Positions 18,887 through 27,491 are shown, counted from the stretch's first letter. The stretch: DNA of 48,566 nucleotides from Planctomycetes bacterium GWF2_41_51 (GCA_001825665.1 MHXZ01000030.1:1-48566); one strand, 5' to 3'. Translations and numbers: made by a program. The notes: generated by a model from the letters alone, not told the origin.

Positions 18887-20215
18887 ATGAAAGAAAATAA
18901 CAAGTTTCAAAAATCATTTGAATTGTACAAACAGGCGCAACAGTTGTTTCCGTACGGTACACAGCTTTTCAGCCGTCGGCCGGAACTGGGCCCTTTTGGA
19001 CAAGCCCCTATTTATTTTGGAAAAGCAAAAGACGGTCATTTCTGGGATGTTGACGGTAATGAATTTATAGATACTGCGCTTGCGTTTGGTCCTATTTCGC
19101 TGGGCTATTGTTATGATGTGGTTGATAATGCTGTAAAAAAACAAATTGATAAAGGCATTCTCGGCAGCATAAATAATCCCCTTGAAATTGAAATGGCAAA
19201 TGTCATAAAGCAGATGATTCCTTGCGGCGAAATGGTTAAATTCTGCAAAGGCGGCGGAGAAGCGGACGCTGTTGCAGTGCGAATTGCCAGAGGGTTTACA
19301 GGTAAGGATATTGTGCTGTTCTGCGGTTATCATGGTTGGCAGGATTGGTATCTTGCGGCAAATCTAACCTCAGAATCCAATCTCAATCAGCATCTTCGTC
19401 CCGGCATCAGTGCCAAAGGCGTGCCGACACAATTAGCGGGAACATGCATTCCATTTGAGTATAATAATATTGATAATCTCAAACAAATGCTGGAACAGAA
19501 TAAAAATAAAGTTGCCTGCATTATTATGGAGCCTACCCGTTTTAAAAAACCTGAAAAAGGTTACCTTGAAAATGTCCGCCAACTTGCTGATGAGCATAAA
19601 TGCGTTTTGATTTTTGACGAGGTTGTTACCGGTTTTCGTCTCGCTCCTGGCGGCGCACAGGAATATTTTGGCGTAGTACCGGACTTAGCAACTTATGCCA
19701 AAGCGATTGCCAATGGTTATGCGTTATCGGTTGTGGCAGGTAAACGTGAGATTATGTCTTCTCAAGAGGATAATTTTATAAGCAGTACATATTGGAGCGA
19801 TACTACCACATTAGCAGCAGGTATTGCGACGCTAAATGAAATCCGTACAAAGCCTGTTATTGCAACTATTGACCGAATCGGACATCACTTGATAACCGGC
19901 CTTGAAGAGCTTGGTCGTAAACATCAAGTTAATATAAAGATTTCAGGGCATGGCTGCGATTTCGCTGTTTCATTTGATTATGGGAATGATGCCGGCAAGA
20001 TTCTTACTCTTTATATGCAGGAGATGATTGCTCGCGGCATTTATGTCAGCGGTGTCGTTTATACCTGTTTTACACATACTGACAAGGATATTGATATTGT
20101 GCTTGCGGCAGCAGATGAGACTTTTGAGATAATTAAAAAAGCTATTGATGGAAATAATGTTGATATAATGCTTAAATGCCCTGTTCGGCAGGTTGGATTT
20201 AAACGATTGGTATAA
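18887..20215 (+). CDS. Class III PLP-dependent aminotransferase (glutamate-1-semialdehyde aminomutase-like)
   Basis: 442 residues. PLP-enzyme landmarks: DVDGNEFIDTALAFGPISLGY near the N-terminus, KGGGEADAVAVRIAR for phosphate binding, GYHGWQDWY, the Asp in LIFDEVVTGFR, and the Schiff-base Lys in YAKAIANGYALS. It resembles glutamate-1-semialdehyde aminomutase-like enzymes but sits in a catabolic operon, so a sugar- or amino-acid-type amine or ketone substrate is more likely than haem synthesis. A weak RBS (AAAGAGA) precedes the ATG; the next gene starts 3 nt after the stop. Confidence 0.9.
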   Translation: MKENNKFQKSFELYKQAQQLFPYGTQLFSRRPELGPFGQAPIYFGKAKDGHFWDVDGNEFIDTALAFGPISLGYCYDVVDNAVKKQIDKGILGSINNPLEIEMANVIKQMIPCGEMVKFCKGGGEADAVAVRIARGFTGKDIVLFCGYHGWQDWYLAANLTSESNLNQHLRPGISAKGVPTQLAGTCIPFEYNNIDNLKQMLEQNKNKVACIIMEPTRFKKPEKGYLENVRQLADEHKCVLIFDEVVTGFRLAPGGAQEYFGVVPDLATYAKAIANGYALSVVAGKREIMSSQEDNFISSTYWSDTTTLAAGIATLNEIRTKPVIATIDRIGHHLITGLEELGRKHQVNIKISGHGCDFAVSFDYGNDAGKILTLYMQEMIARGIYVSGVVYTCFTHTDKDIDIVLAAADETFEIIKKAIDGNNVDIMLKCPVRQVGFKRLV

Positions 20216-20218
20216 GAA

Positions 20219-21166
20219 ATGAATAAACGCTTAATTGGGAAAACTGGAATAAAAGTTTCTGAACTTGCGTTTGGCGGAGTTGAAATTGGTTTGCCTTACG
20301 GCGTTCATAAAGATTTAATGCCTGAAAATGAAGCAATTAGTTTGCTTAAAGCGGCTGTGGATTCAGGAATAAACTTTTTCGATACCGCTCGTATGTACGG
20401 CTGTTCTGAAGAACGTATGGGTATGGCATTTGATGGAATTCGCGATAAAGTTGTTTTATCCTCCAAGTGCCCTCATTTGCGTTTACCCGATGGCAAAGTC
20501 CGAAATGGCATGATTTTGCAAAAATTTGTTGAAGAGTCTCTAAACACAAGCCTTAAAATGTTGAGAACAGATTATATTGATGTTTATCTTGTACACAGTG
20601 CTGATACAGAGATTCTGAAAAACGATGAAGTCGCCAATAATTTTGAAAAAATTAAGCGAAAAGGATATGTTCGCTCTATTGGTGTTTCGATTTACGGTAC
20701 AAGTGATTTCAAAATTGTTTGCGATGACCGCAGATGGGATGTGGTGCAATTAGCTTTCAATCTAATGGATCAAAGCGCTGCTCTATTGTTTCCATCTGCA
20801 AGACAAAGCGGAATTGGCATTATGGTGCGTTCGGTTCTAATGCGGGGTATTTTGACTGATGCCGGAATCGACCTTAGCCATGAAAAGCTGAATAAGGTGG
20901 CTGAATATCGTAAAAAATATTTAAAATTGCTTGATAGCGACAATAGTCTACTATCAGATTTGGCTACTAAATTCGTACTTTCATTTCCAGATGTTTCATC
21001 TGTACTGATAGGTATTGACAAAATGGAATTTTTAAATAAAGCCGTCGCTTTGGCAAATGGAAATTGTTTAGACAAATCATTATTAGAGAAATTAAAGAAC
21101 TTAGCATATCCTGACCCCGATTTTCTTAATCTTGCAAATTGGGACCGTAATGGCTGGCTGAAATAG
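20219..21166 (+). CDS. Aldo/keto reductase
   Basis: 315-residue NAD(P)H-dependent AKR barrel. The catalytic set is visible: Asp in NFFDTARMYG, Tyr in the same block, Lys in VLSSKCPH and His in YLVHSAD. The C-terminal cofactor region has VLIGIDKMEFL. In this operon it may reduce an aldehyde released by the HpaI-type aldolase or oxidise a sugar; neither is shown by the sequence. Confidence 0.9.
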   Translation: MNKRLIGKTGIKVSELAFGGVEIGLPYGVHKDLMPENEAISLLKAAVDSGINFFDTARMYGCSEERMGMAFDGIRDKVVLSSKCPHLRLPDGKVRNGMILQKFVEESLNTSLKMLRTDYIDVYLVHSADTEILKNDEVANNFEKIKRKGYVRSIGVSIYGTSDFKIVCDDRRWDVVQLAFNLMDQSAALLFPSARQSGIGIMVRSVLMRGILTDAGIDLSHEKLNKVAEYRKKYLKLLDSDNSLLSDLATKFVLSFPDVSSVLIGIDKMEFLNKAVALANGNCLDKSLLEKLKNLAYPDPDFLNLANWDRNGWLK

Positions 21167-21174
21167 GTGCGAAA

Positions 21175-22095
21175 ATGTTAAAACTTGGTGTTATTGGAAT
21201 GAGTGAAGGCAATGGCCATCCATATTCATGGTCTGCCATCGTTAATGGAAAATACAACGAAACAGAAATGGCAAATTGCGGCTACGCGGGAATACCTGTG
21301 TACCTCAATGCCAATAAAGACACTCTCGGCATTGAACACGCAAAAGTAACGTGTGTTTGGGCACAAGATAAAAAAATTTCGGAGCATATCGCAAAAGCGT
21401 GTTTGATAGATAGAGTTGTCGATAACCTTGAAGATATGATTGGCAAAGTTGATGCTGTAATGCTTACAAGAGATGATCCTGAAAATCATGTAGCTATGGC
21501 AAAACCTTTCCTAGATGCAAATATTCCCTTATTTATTGATAAGCCTCTTGCGATTACAATAAAAGATTTGGAATATTTCAAGCAGGAGGCTGCTAAAGAT
21601 AAATTGATTATGTCCTGTTCGTCTATGCGTTATGCGACAGAAAGTCAGACAATTAAAACGGACTTTGCATCTCTTGGCAAAATTGAACTTGCCACCGCAG
21701 TTGGCAAAAAGGATTGGCCAAAGTACGGCGTTCACATGCTTGAAGGACTCTTTGCGTTGCTTGAGGATCCCAAAGCTGTCAGCGTAAAGCATATCAGCTC
21801 AACGCATAAAGATATAGTTTATATTGGATTTGAAAACGGCCTGCTTGCCACGGTTCATCTTTTTTATGATATAACACCGACATTCCAGATTTCGATATTT
21901 GGCCAAACCGGCTGGCGGCTAATTGAATACAAAAACTGGTATGCAATGTTTCGCAATAATATTATTGAATTTGTTCGTTCGGTTCAGCAGGGCAAATCAA
22001 GATTGGAATTTAGTAAAACTGAAAACATAATTCGCACACTCATAGCGGGTAAAGAGAGCCTTGAGCAGGGCGGAAAAACAATTTTATTGAGGTAA
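21175..22095 (+). CDS. Gfo/Idh/MocA-family oxidoreductase
   Basis: 306 residues. The Rossmann N-terminus begins KLGVIGMSEGNGHPYSWSA, an altered glycine loop (GxGxxG replaced by GMSEGNG). The family block EKP is present as DKPLAITIKDLE after DANIPLFI. The C-terminal alpha/beta domain is short (LATVHLFYDITPTFQISIFG), so the protein is smaller than the usual 330-390 residues. Likely an NAD(P)-dependent sugar or cyclitol dehydrogenase. The altered loop could change cofactor preference. Confidence 0.82.
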   Translation: MLKLGVIGMSEGNGHPYSWSAIVNGKYNETEMANCGYAGIPVYLNANKDTLGIEHAKVTCVWAQDKKISEHIAKACLIDRVVDNLEDMIGKVDAVMLTRDDPENHVAMAKPFLDANIPLFIDKPLAITIKDLEYFKQEAAKDKLIMSCSSMRYATESQTIKTDFASLGKIELATAVGKKDWPKYGVHMLEGLFALLEDPKAVSVKHISSTHKDIVYIGFENGLLATVHLFYDITPTFQISIFGQTGWRLIEYKNWYAMFRNNIIEFVRSVQQGKSRLEFSKTENIIRTLIAGKESLEQGGKTILLR

Positions 22096-22100
22096 CAAAA

Positions 22101-23210
22101 ATGACCCCACGTCAAAGAGTTTTATCTGTTTACGCTGGCAAAGAACCTGACCAGGTTCCGTTATTGCTTGATTTATCACATTGGTATAAAGCAAATTATA
22201 AAATACCGTTTGACCTCACCGGCTTTAAAGGAGTCGACCAAAAATTAGTCGAACTGCACAAACAGCTTCAAGTCGTTTCTTATGTCGAAATGGGCAGTTT
22301 CTTCGATCTTTATTTCGACGATGATTCTATCAGCGATAAAGCATGGACGGATTCTGCCGGTGTTTATCACAGAAAAGTTTCGACCCCGCTCGGCAGCCTT
22401 GAAGAAGAACGTGTTTTTGCAGATGTGAGTTATTCTTACAATATAAAAAAACATCTCATAGAATCAGTTAACGATTTTGAAATAATCGCATATATTATGG
22501 ATCGCTACAAAGTAAAACCACGCTGGGACAGATACCAGATGTGGCTAGATGCCTTGGGCGAACTCGGAGTTATTTATTGCCAGTTGCCTTATTCCGGACT
22601 AGGGTATTTAATTTCCAGGAATTTTGGCGTTGAAAATACCTGCATGGCGATGTTCGATGCACCTGACAGGGTTAAAAATCTGATCGATTCCATCAACGCA
22701 TGTAATTTAAGAATTCTCGATGCGATAATTGATGGCCCCTTTGAAATTTTATTTATCAGCGATAATTTTGATTCAAACGTCCAAAATCCAAATATGTTCA
22801 ATGAATATAGCCGCAGCTATTATACCGAAGTTGCTCGCCGTGTTCACGCAAAAGGGAAGTTTCTCGCTGTTCATGTTGATGGTGAAATGAAAGGATGCCT
22901 GAAAACTTTTGCACACTGCGGCATTGATTGCATTGACGCGGCTACTCCTGCTCCAATGTTTGCTCTGACTCCGCAGCAGGCAAGAGCAGAAGCAGGCAAT
23001 GATATAATCCTTTCGGGCGGTATTCCCGCTACGATTTTCGGCGCTGGCGCAACCGATGAAGAGTTTGAAAATTGTGTCTGCCAATGGCTTGAAACGCGAC
23101 ATACATCATATAAACTTTTTATGGCGGCAGGCGATCAGGTTCCGCCGGATGCACCATGGCACAAGATTGAAATGCTGCCTAAACTTGTGGAAAAATATGG
23201 GAAATATTAA
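22101..23210 (+). CDS. UroD-fold family protein (HVDG type)
   Basis: 369 residues of the uroporphyrinogen decarboxylase superfamily: TPRQRVLSVYAGKEPDQVP at the N-terminus, DNFDSNVQNPNMFNEYSRSY in the middle, then FLAVHVDGEMKGCLKTFAHCGIDCIDA. Where the HSCG protein of the minus-strand operon has His-x-Cys, this one has His-x-Asp, so a thiolate-zinc site is incomplete. I therefore doubt methyl transfer to a thiol by the MtaA mechanism. RBS GAGG lies upstream; the next gene starts 1 nt after its stop. The actual reaction is unknown. Confidence 0.8.
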   Translation: MTPRQRVLSVYAGKEPDQVPLLLDLSHWYKANYKIPFDLTGFKGVDQKLVELHKQLQVVSYVEMGSFFDLYFDDDSISDKAWTDSAGVYHRKVSTPLGSLEEERVFADVSYSYNIKKHLIESVNDFEIIAYIMDRYKVKPRWDRYQMWLDALGELGVIYCQLPYSGLGYLISRNFGVENTCMAMFDAPDRVKNLIDSINACNLRILDAIIDGPFEILFISDNFDSNVQNPNMFNEYSRSYYTEVARRVHAKGKFLAVHVDGEMKGCLKTFAHCGIDCIDAATPAPMFALTPQQARAEAGNDIILSGGIPATIFGAGATDEEFENCVCQWLETRHTSYKLFMAAGDQVPPDAPWHKIEMLPKLVEKYGKY

Positions 23211-23211
23211 G

Positions 23212-24324
23212 ATGCATATTATCAATCAAGGCAAAGTGTTCAAAGGCAGCCCAAATTCAGAACTTGCAAAAAGCTGTTTCCCTTTTGCAGTAAAGCTTTC
23301 AAACGGTGATTTAATCGTTTCCTTTCAGGCCGCTTCGGTAAAAAACGGAATCGATTCAAAATCGCTGATAAGTCGCTCGAATGATAATGGCCTGACATGG
23401 TCGCAGGCAGAAGCTGTATTCGATCCAACTCTCAATGGTAAAAAAGGTGTCCTGCATTTATCGTATATTTCAGAATTACAGTCCGGCAAACTTATCGCAG
23501 GCATTCTCTGGTGCGACCATTATGATGATTCTTCGCTGGAATTTTTTAATGCGAAAACTGGCGGTCTGTTGCCGACAGAGGCTTGCATAAGTTTTTCAGA
23601 AGATAATGGTAAAACATGGTCTAAGCTCAAAGCAATCGAAAAGGGCGATTTAGGCACAATTCCTACACCGGTTATGGGGCCGGTTCATAGGCTTGAAAGC
23701 GGTTGTTTAATTTTGCCGTTTGAAACAAGCAAGTCCTACGATGATGAAAGTGTTTGGCTTCATAAAGCCTGTTATTTTGTTTCGTACGATGGCGGCAAAA
23801 CATGGCCGAAATATAAGATTGTTGCCCATGACCCGGAATGTAAAATTTATTACTGGGATCATCGTATTGCAAATCTTGGCAGAGGAAAGCTGGTAGATTT
23901 ATTCTGGGCTTATGATGCGGTCAATAATAAGGAATTGAATGCTTATTTAAGCAGCTCAACAGATTTTGGTGAGAATTGGACAAGGCCTGAAAAAACGAAA
24001 ATAGTAGGTCAGCCTTGGCCGATTCCGATCGATGGAGATACTTTTGCGGTTGTCGCTGTTGACCGCAATTTTACAAATACAATAAAGTTATACCTAACCA
24101 ATAATTTTGGGAAAGATTTTAATGCGGCCGAGGCTTTGATTATTTACGATAATAAAAAAGCTGCAACTGTCAAAACAAACTTAAATGATCAATTAGTCGA
24201 AATGACAAACTGGTCGTATGGACTGCCCAGCGGATGCAAATTGAACGATAAGGAAATATTAATTGTTTATTACGCGGGCGATTCAGCCGGTGTAGATATA
24301 AATTGGTGTAAAGTAAAATTATAA
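23212..24324 (+). CDS. BNR-repeat sialidase-like (GH33-fold) protein
   Basis: 370-residue six-bladed beta-propeller with four clear Asp-box repeats: SNDNGLTWSQ, SEDNGKTWSK, SYDGGKTWPK and STDFGENWTR. Sialidase-superfamily context is also suggested by the initial FKGSPNSELAKSCFPFAVKL and by GPVHRLESGCLILPFE. No signal peptide, so it is predicted to be cytoplasmic. I chose the ATG at 23212, 1 nt after the preceding stop; upstream in-frame ATGs lie within the UroD gene. Many family members are not sialidases, and I could not place the Arg triad with certainty. Confidence 0.75.
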   Translation: MHIINQGKVFKGSPNSELAKSCFPFAVKLSNGDLIVSFQAASVKNGIDSKSLISRSNDNGLTWSQAEAVFDPTLNGKKGVLHLSYISELQSGKLIAGILWCDHYDDSSLEFFNAKTGGLLPTEACISFSEDNGKTWSKLKAIEKGDLGTIPTPVMGPVHRLESGCLILPFETSKSYDDESVWLHKACYFVSYDGGKTWPKYKIVAHDPECKIYYWDHRIANLGRGKLVDLFWAYDAVNNKELNAYLSSSTDFGENWTRPEKTKIVGQPWPIPIDGDTFAVVAVDRNFTNTIKLYLTNNFGKDFNAAEALIIYDNKKAATVKTNLNDQLVEMTNWSYGLPSGCKLNDKEILIVYYAGDSAGVDINWCKVKL

Positions 24325-24347
24325 AGTAAATTTATTTTGGAGAAAAT

Positions 24348-24803
24348 ATGATAGTCGACAAAATCGAAAATGCAAAATTATACAGCAGTATTTCACCCCG
24401 TATTGCCAAAGCTTTGGAAGTGCTGGCCGCAAAAGAAATCAGCAAATCGCCGGATGGAAAAAATGAAGTCGATGGCACGAATTTGTATTATCTTGTCCAG
24501 AGATACACAACAAAGCCTCGAAACGAAGGCCAAATGGAAGCACATAAAAAATATATAGATATTCAGTTTGTAGTTGATGGCTGCGAAAGTATTTTTGTTG
24601 AAGATATTTCTATATGCAGAATTGCATCGGCATATAATGAAACAGATGAAGCTGCTATGTATGATTTGCCGCAAAAATTCAGCGAGATATTTATGACCAA
24701 AGGAACTTTCTGTATTCTTTTCCCACAGGATGGGCATTTACCTTGCCGCACAGCCGTTAGTGAATCGAAAGTTCATAAAATTGTTTTTAAAGTAGCAATA
24801 TAA
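24348..24803 (+). CDS. YhcH/YjgK/YiaL (NanQ/EbgC-like) family protein
   Basis: 151 residues, the usual family length. It shows EAHKKYIDIQFVVDG, the metal-binding His and Glu region of this cupin-like fold, and LFPQDGHLPC followed by VHKIVFKV near the C-terminus. Members include an N-acetylneuraminate anomerase (NanQ) and the beta-galactosidase accessory subunit EbgC. The RBS GGAG lies 7 nt before the ATG. A sugar mutarotase role in the operon is a reasonable inference. Confidence 0.85.
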   Translation: MIVDKIENAKLYSSISPRIAKALEVLAAKEISKSPDGKNEVDGTNLYYLVQRYTTKPRNEGQMEAHKKYIDIQFVVDGCESIFVEDISICRIASAYNETDEAAMYDLPQKFSEIFMTKGTFCILFPQDGHLPCRTAVSESKVHKIVFKVAI

Positions 24804-24826
24804 TATTGATCATAAAGGATAATTAA

Positions 24827-25639
24827 ATGCAGATGCGTAAAAGCAGAGTGTTAGATAAACTTCGTTCCGGTCAGGTTGCAAGTTGTGTTAAAATCAACTT
24901 GGCAGACCCACGTGTTGTAGAAATAGCCGCCATATGCGGTTTTGATTGTGTTTGGATCGATATGGAACATGTGCCGGCAGACTGGTCAACGATAGAAAAT
25001 CAAATCCGTGCCGCAAAAATTCATAATTGCGATACGATGGTTCGCGTGGCGAGAGGCTCATATAGTTCGCATATACAGCCATTGGAAGCGGACGCTTCAG
25101 GTATTATGGTTCCGCACGTTATGAGCCTTGAAGATGCCAAAAAAGTTGTCTGGCAGACTCGTTTTCATCCAATTGGCCGCAGGGCAGTTGATGGCGGCAA
25201 TGCCGATGGTGCATATTGCCTTGTAAATTTTAATGAATATATCAAAACAGCAAATGAGCAGCGTTTTGTTGTTGTGCAGATTGAAGACCCGGAGCCGCTA
25301 AACGACCTTGAAGCAATCTGTGAACTTGAGGGCATCGATATGATATTTTTCGGCCCCGGCGATTTCAGCCAGGGAATTGGAACTCCCGGCAAATGGGATA
25401 ATCCATTGATTGCCGAAACTCGCAAAAGAATAGCGAATGTTGCAAATAAAAAAGGAAAATTCGCCGGCACAGTTGGCTCTGCAGGCAATTTGCAGGAGCT
25501 TATCGATATGGGTTATAAATTTGTCAGTGTAGGTGCTGATGTAGTTGGCCTTAGCGGTTATTTCAATCCGATAGTTGCCGCTTTCAATAAATCCTCACAA
25601 CCTCAAAGCGAATCTCAAAGTATTTACAAAGGAAAATAA
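24827..25639 (+). CDS. HpcH/HpaI-family aldolase (2-keto-3-deoxy acid aldolase type)
   Basis: 270-residue class II pyruvate-dependent aldolase. Landmarks: GFDCVWIDMEHVPADW with the general-base His, MVRVARGSYSSHIQPLEADASGIMVPHV, VVQIEDPEPLNDLEAI with the metal Glu, and MIFFGPGDFSQGIGTPG. Related enzymes cleave 2-keto-3-deoxy-L-rhamnonate or 2-keto-3-deoxyglucarate to pyruvate and an aldehyde. With the enolase-superfamily dehydratase on the divergent operon this gives the two key steps of a non-phosphorylative sugar-acid route. RBS AAAGGA; the next gene starts 1 nt after the stop. Confidence 0.88.
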   Translation: MQMRKSRVLDKLRSGQVASCVKINLADPRVVEIAAICGFDCVWIDMEHVPADWSTIENQIRAAKIHNCDTMVRVARGSYSSHIQPLEADASGIMVPHVMSLEDAKKVVWQTRFHPIGRRAVDGGNADGAYCLVNFNEYIKTANEQRFVVVQIEDPEPLNDLEAICELEGIDMIFFGPGDFSQGIGTPGKWDNPLIAETRKRIANVANKKGKFAGTVGSAGNLQELIDMGYKFVSVGADVVGLSGYFNPIVAAFNKSSQPQSESQSIYKGK

Positions 25640-25640
25640 C

Positions 25641-26420
25641 ATGCACGTTAACGAATTATTGAGTTTGAAAAATAAAGTATGCCTTATCACAGGCGGGGAA
25701 GGCAAATATGGAAGATGCATAACAGAAGCTCTGGCCGAAGCAGGCGGCAAAGTTATCACAGTCTCGCCTTTCGTTAATGATGCAAACAAAGTCGTAAACG
25801 AGATGAAGAACAATGCTCCGCTTGATATCACGGTAATGTATGTTGATCAGACAAATCATGATTCGATTATCAAGCTCAAGGAAGAAATAAAAGCAAAATT
25901 TGGCCGTCTTGATGTTTTTGTTAATAATGCTGTCCTTCGCCCGATGAAAACTTATACCTCTCCGCTCGAACAGTTTAGTGAATCTATGCGCGTAAACGCA
26001 ACCGGAATGTTCGACATCACACGCGAAATGGCAGATTTGATTGGCCAGTCAGGTGGCGGCTCGATTGTAAACATATGCTCGATGATGGGTATGTTCGGAC
26101 CTGATTTATCGAATTATGAAGGTACCGGCTGGGATGTTCCTCCGCCGGATTATTTCTTCCACAAAGGCGGGATATTTACTCTTACTCGTTATTTGTGTCG
26201 TGTCCTTGCGGTTAAAAAGGTAAGAGTCAATTCAATCAGTCCCGGCGGAATCTTCGCGAATCAACACGAACAGTTTTTGAAGAATTATACAAAAAAAGTC
26301 CCTGCCGGACGTTTAGCGAATAATGATGACATTAAAGGAGTTGTTGTGTTTTTAGCTTCCCAGGCAAGCGCTTATATTAACGGCGAAAACATCCTCATGG
26401 ACGGTGGCATGCATTCATAA
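25641..26420 (+). CDS. Short-chain dehydrogenase/reductase (SDR)
   Basis: 259-residue classical SDR: cofactor loop ITGGEGKYG, VNNAV (NNAG equivalent), Ser in NICSMMG, YxxxK as YFFHK, then SISPGGIFANQ and a C-terminus ending NILMDGGMHS. I start at the ATG at 25641 with AAAGGA upstream, 1 nt after the aldolase stop; the upstream extension lies inside the aldolase gene. Likely a sugar or sugar-acid dehydrogenase and the last gene of the operon. A hairpin follows at 26460-26485. Confidence 0.92.
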   Translation: MHVNELLSLKNKVCLITGGEGKYGRCITEALAEAGGKVITVSPFVNDANKVVNEMKNNAPLDITVMYVDQTNHDSIIKLKEEIKAKFGRLDVFVNNAVLRPMKTYTSPLEQFSESMRVNATGMFDITREMADLIGQSGGGSIVNICSMMGMFGPDLSNYEGTGWDVPPPDYFFHKGGIFTLTRYLCRVLAVKKVRVNSISPGGIFANQHEQFLKNYTKKVPAGRLANNDDIKGVVVFLASQASAYINGENILMDGGMHS

Positions 26421-26459
26421 TAATTTTTGAACAATATCCGACCAATCTTGTCGCAACAC

Positions 26460-26485
26460 TGCAGCGCCGAAAAAAACGCGCTGCA
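26460..26485 (+). terminator. Hairpin after the nine-gene operon
   Basis: Perfect 8-bp inverted repeat TGCAGCGC (26460-26467) / GCGCTGCA (26478-26485) around an A-rich loop, 39 nt after the SDR stop. No U-tract follows, so it may be a Rho-assisted or processing hairpin rather than a classic intrinsic terminator. Confidence 0.4.
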
Positions 26486-26773
26486 CCAGGCGATGCAGCA
26501 TACAGCCGCGAGGGCTCGCAAGGTCTCGCAATTGAAATTTTAGAAATCGTATTTAAGCCTTTATTTGCGAAGGGTTGCGAGAGCATGCGACGATACGCGA
26601 GGCTATGCGAATTGATATCCGATGGGCGATACAAGACTCGGATTAGGGACTCGTACCAGACAAAAGAAAAATGTTTGTCAGAAAGCGATGTGATGAATAG
26701 CTTTAATATTAATTTATCAGACCAAAAGATTGTTTAAGGATCAACTCAAGCCAAGGGGCGCGCAACAAAATGC

Positions 26774-27024
26774 GCAACAGCCATGTACGGTTGGGCTACG
26801 GTTGCGCTTCGGTCACGCTACGGTCAGCGTCATAACTCTTTTTTCTGCAATCATTAATCATTTATTGACAAATACTTACAAAACATGGTTTTGTACTCAT
26901 AACCCGGAGGTCGTTGGTTGTGAGTCTGATTTTACTATTTTATAATAATTTTGCTGACAAGTACTTATGTTTGTAGGCTTTATAGTCTTGAAATGTCTAA
27001 AATATGCCTTGTAACAGATTTGCA
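26774..27024 (+). repeat. att-like repeat module, copy 1
   Basis: About 250 bp, diverged direct repeat of 27551-27803. It contains TGACAAATACTTA (26866-26878), then CTCATAACCCGGAGGTCG (start of 26896-26919), then TGACAAGTACTTA (26955-26967). The central part matches a tRNA-Met from anticodon loop (CAT) through the T-stem and then diverges. Paired short repeats around a tRNA-derived core are typical of tyrosine-recombinase attachment sites. Confidence 0.55.
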
Positions 27025-27244
27025 ACTACTTTGATATTGTTGCTTATTGATCTTGCCTATGAAGAGTTTTGACTCATAGTTATCAACGTTATAATAGTTG
27101 TTTTGATATGTTCCGGTAATTTGGGCCAAACAGCAACTATTTTCTTTAACTCAGGATTGTTTTGAATTAGAATGTTCAAGCTATTGGCAAAGACAATATT
27201 ATTCTTTTTCGTAAGTTCTTTATTGATAATTGGTTGGCTATTTT

Positions 27245-27270
27245 CTCGAAGGGGTTCGACTCCCCTTGAG
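27245..27270 (+). other. tRNA T-arm-like hairpin
   Basis: AAGGGG (27249-27254), 7-nt loop TTCGACT, CCCCTT (27262-27267), extended by CTC/GAG past one bulged G. The stem-loop has T-arm dimensions and the TTCGA signature, but no D arm, anticodon arm or CCA end is recognisable, so it is at most a tRNA or tmRNA 3' fragment. Confidence 0.35.
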
Positions 27271-27304
27271 GGTATTTGGTTCTGGCTCTAAAAACCGAAT
27301 GTTT

Positions 27305-27491
27305 GAAAAAGTCGAGCCTCTAAAAAAAACTATCGACCAAAGATATGCATTGGGCCGATTTGGTTGTAGTAAATAACAGTGGTCGCTGGATACATAGAGA
27401 ACAACCTGAAATTTTCAACAAAAAAACTGTTGGAGTTTCTCAAAGACATAGGGAAATCGTTAGTCCCTGTAAATTGAATTTTAATGAATAA
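27305..27491 (+). pseudogene. Remnant of an alpha/beta-hydrolase C-terminus
   Basis: Reading 27345-27491 gives MHWADLVVVNNSGRWIHREQ followed by PEIFNKKTV, which resembles the last part of an alpha/beta hydrolase (the NSGHW-x-x-x-EQPE block with the catalytic His region; here the His position reads R). After TV the frame shifts by one, after which EFLKDIG follows in the next frame, as in the usual ending. An upstream piece VEPLKKTID (27311-27337) is in another frame. So at least two indels separate collinear pieces. Only ~55 residues are recognisable. Confidence 0.45.

Noticed and set aside
13296-23210. Haem biosynthesis genes (UroD and glutamate-1-semialdehyde aminomutase)
   Set aside because: The members are divergent, one lacks the metal-site Cys, and all neighbours are sugar-catabolic enzymes.
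23056-23211. Upstream extension of the BNR protein overlapping the UroD gene by ~155 nt
   Set aside because: The extra ~52 residues are the UroD gene read in another frame; the ATG at 23212 follows the normal tight operon spacing.
17433-26420. Complete sialic-acid (nan) catabolic operon
   Set aside because: Sialidase-like and YhcH/NanQ-like genes are present, but NanA-type lyase, NanE and NanK genes are absent; kept only as an alternative reading.
26395-26634. 79-codon minus-strand frame after the SDR gene
   Set aside because: It runs across the hairpin and GCGAG/TCGCA repeat zone, has no family resemblance, and its start overlaps the SDR end.
26896-26919. Functional tRNA-Met
   Set aside because: The match covers only anticodon loop to T-stem; 5' half, T-loop and acceptor strand are missing.
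27245-27270. Complete tRNA or tmRNA gene
   Set aside because: Only a T-arm-like stem-loop is present; no acceptor pairing, D arm, anticodon arm or CCA.
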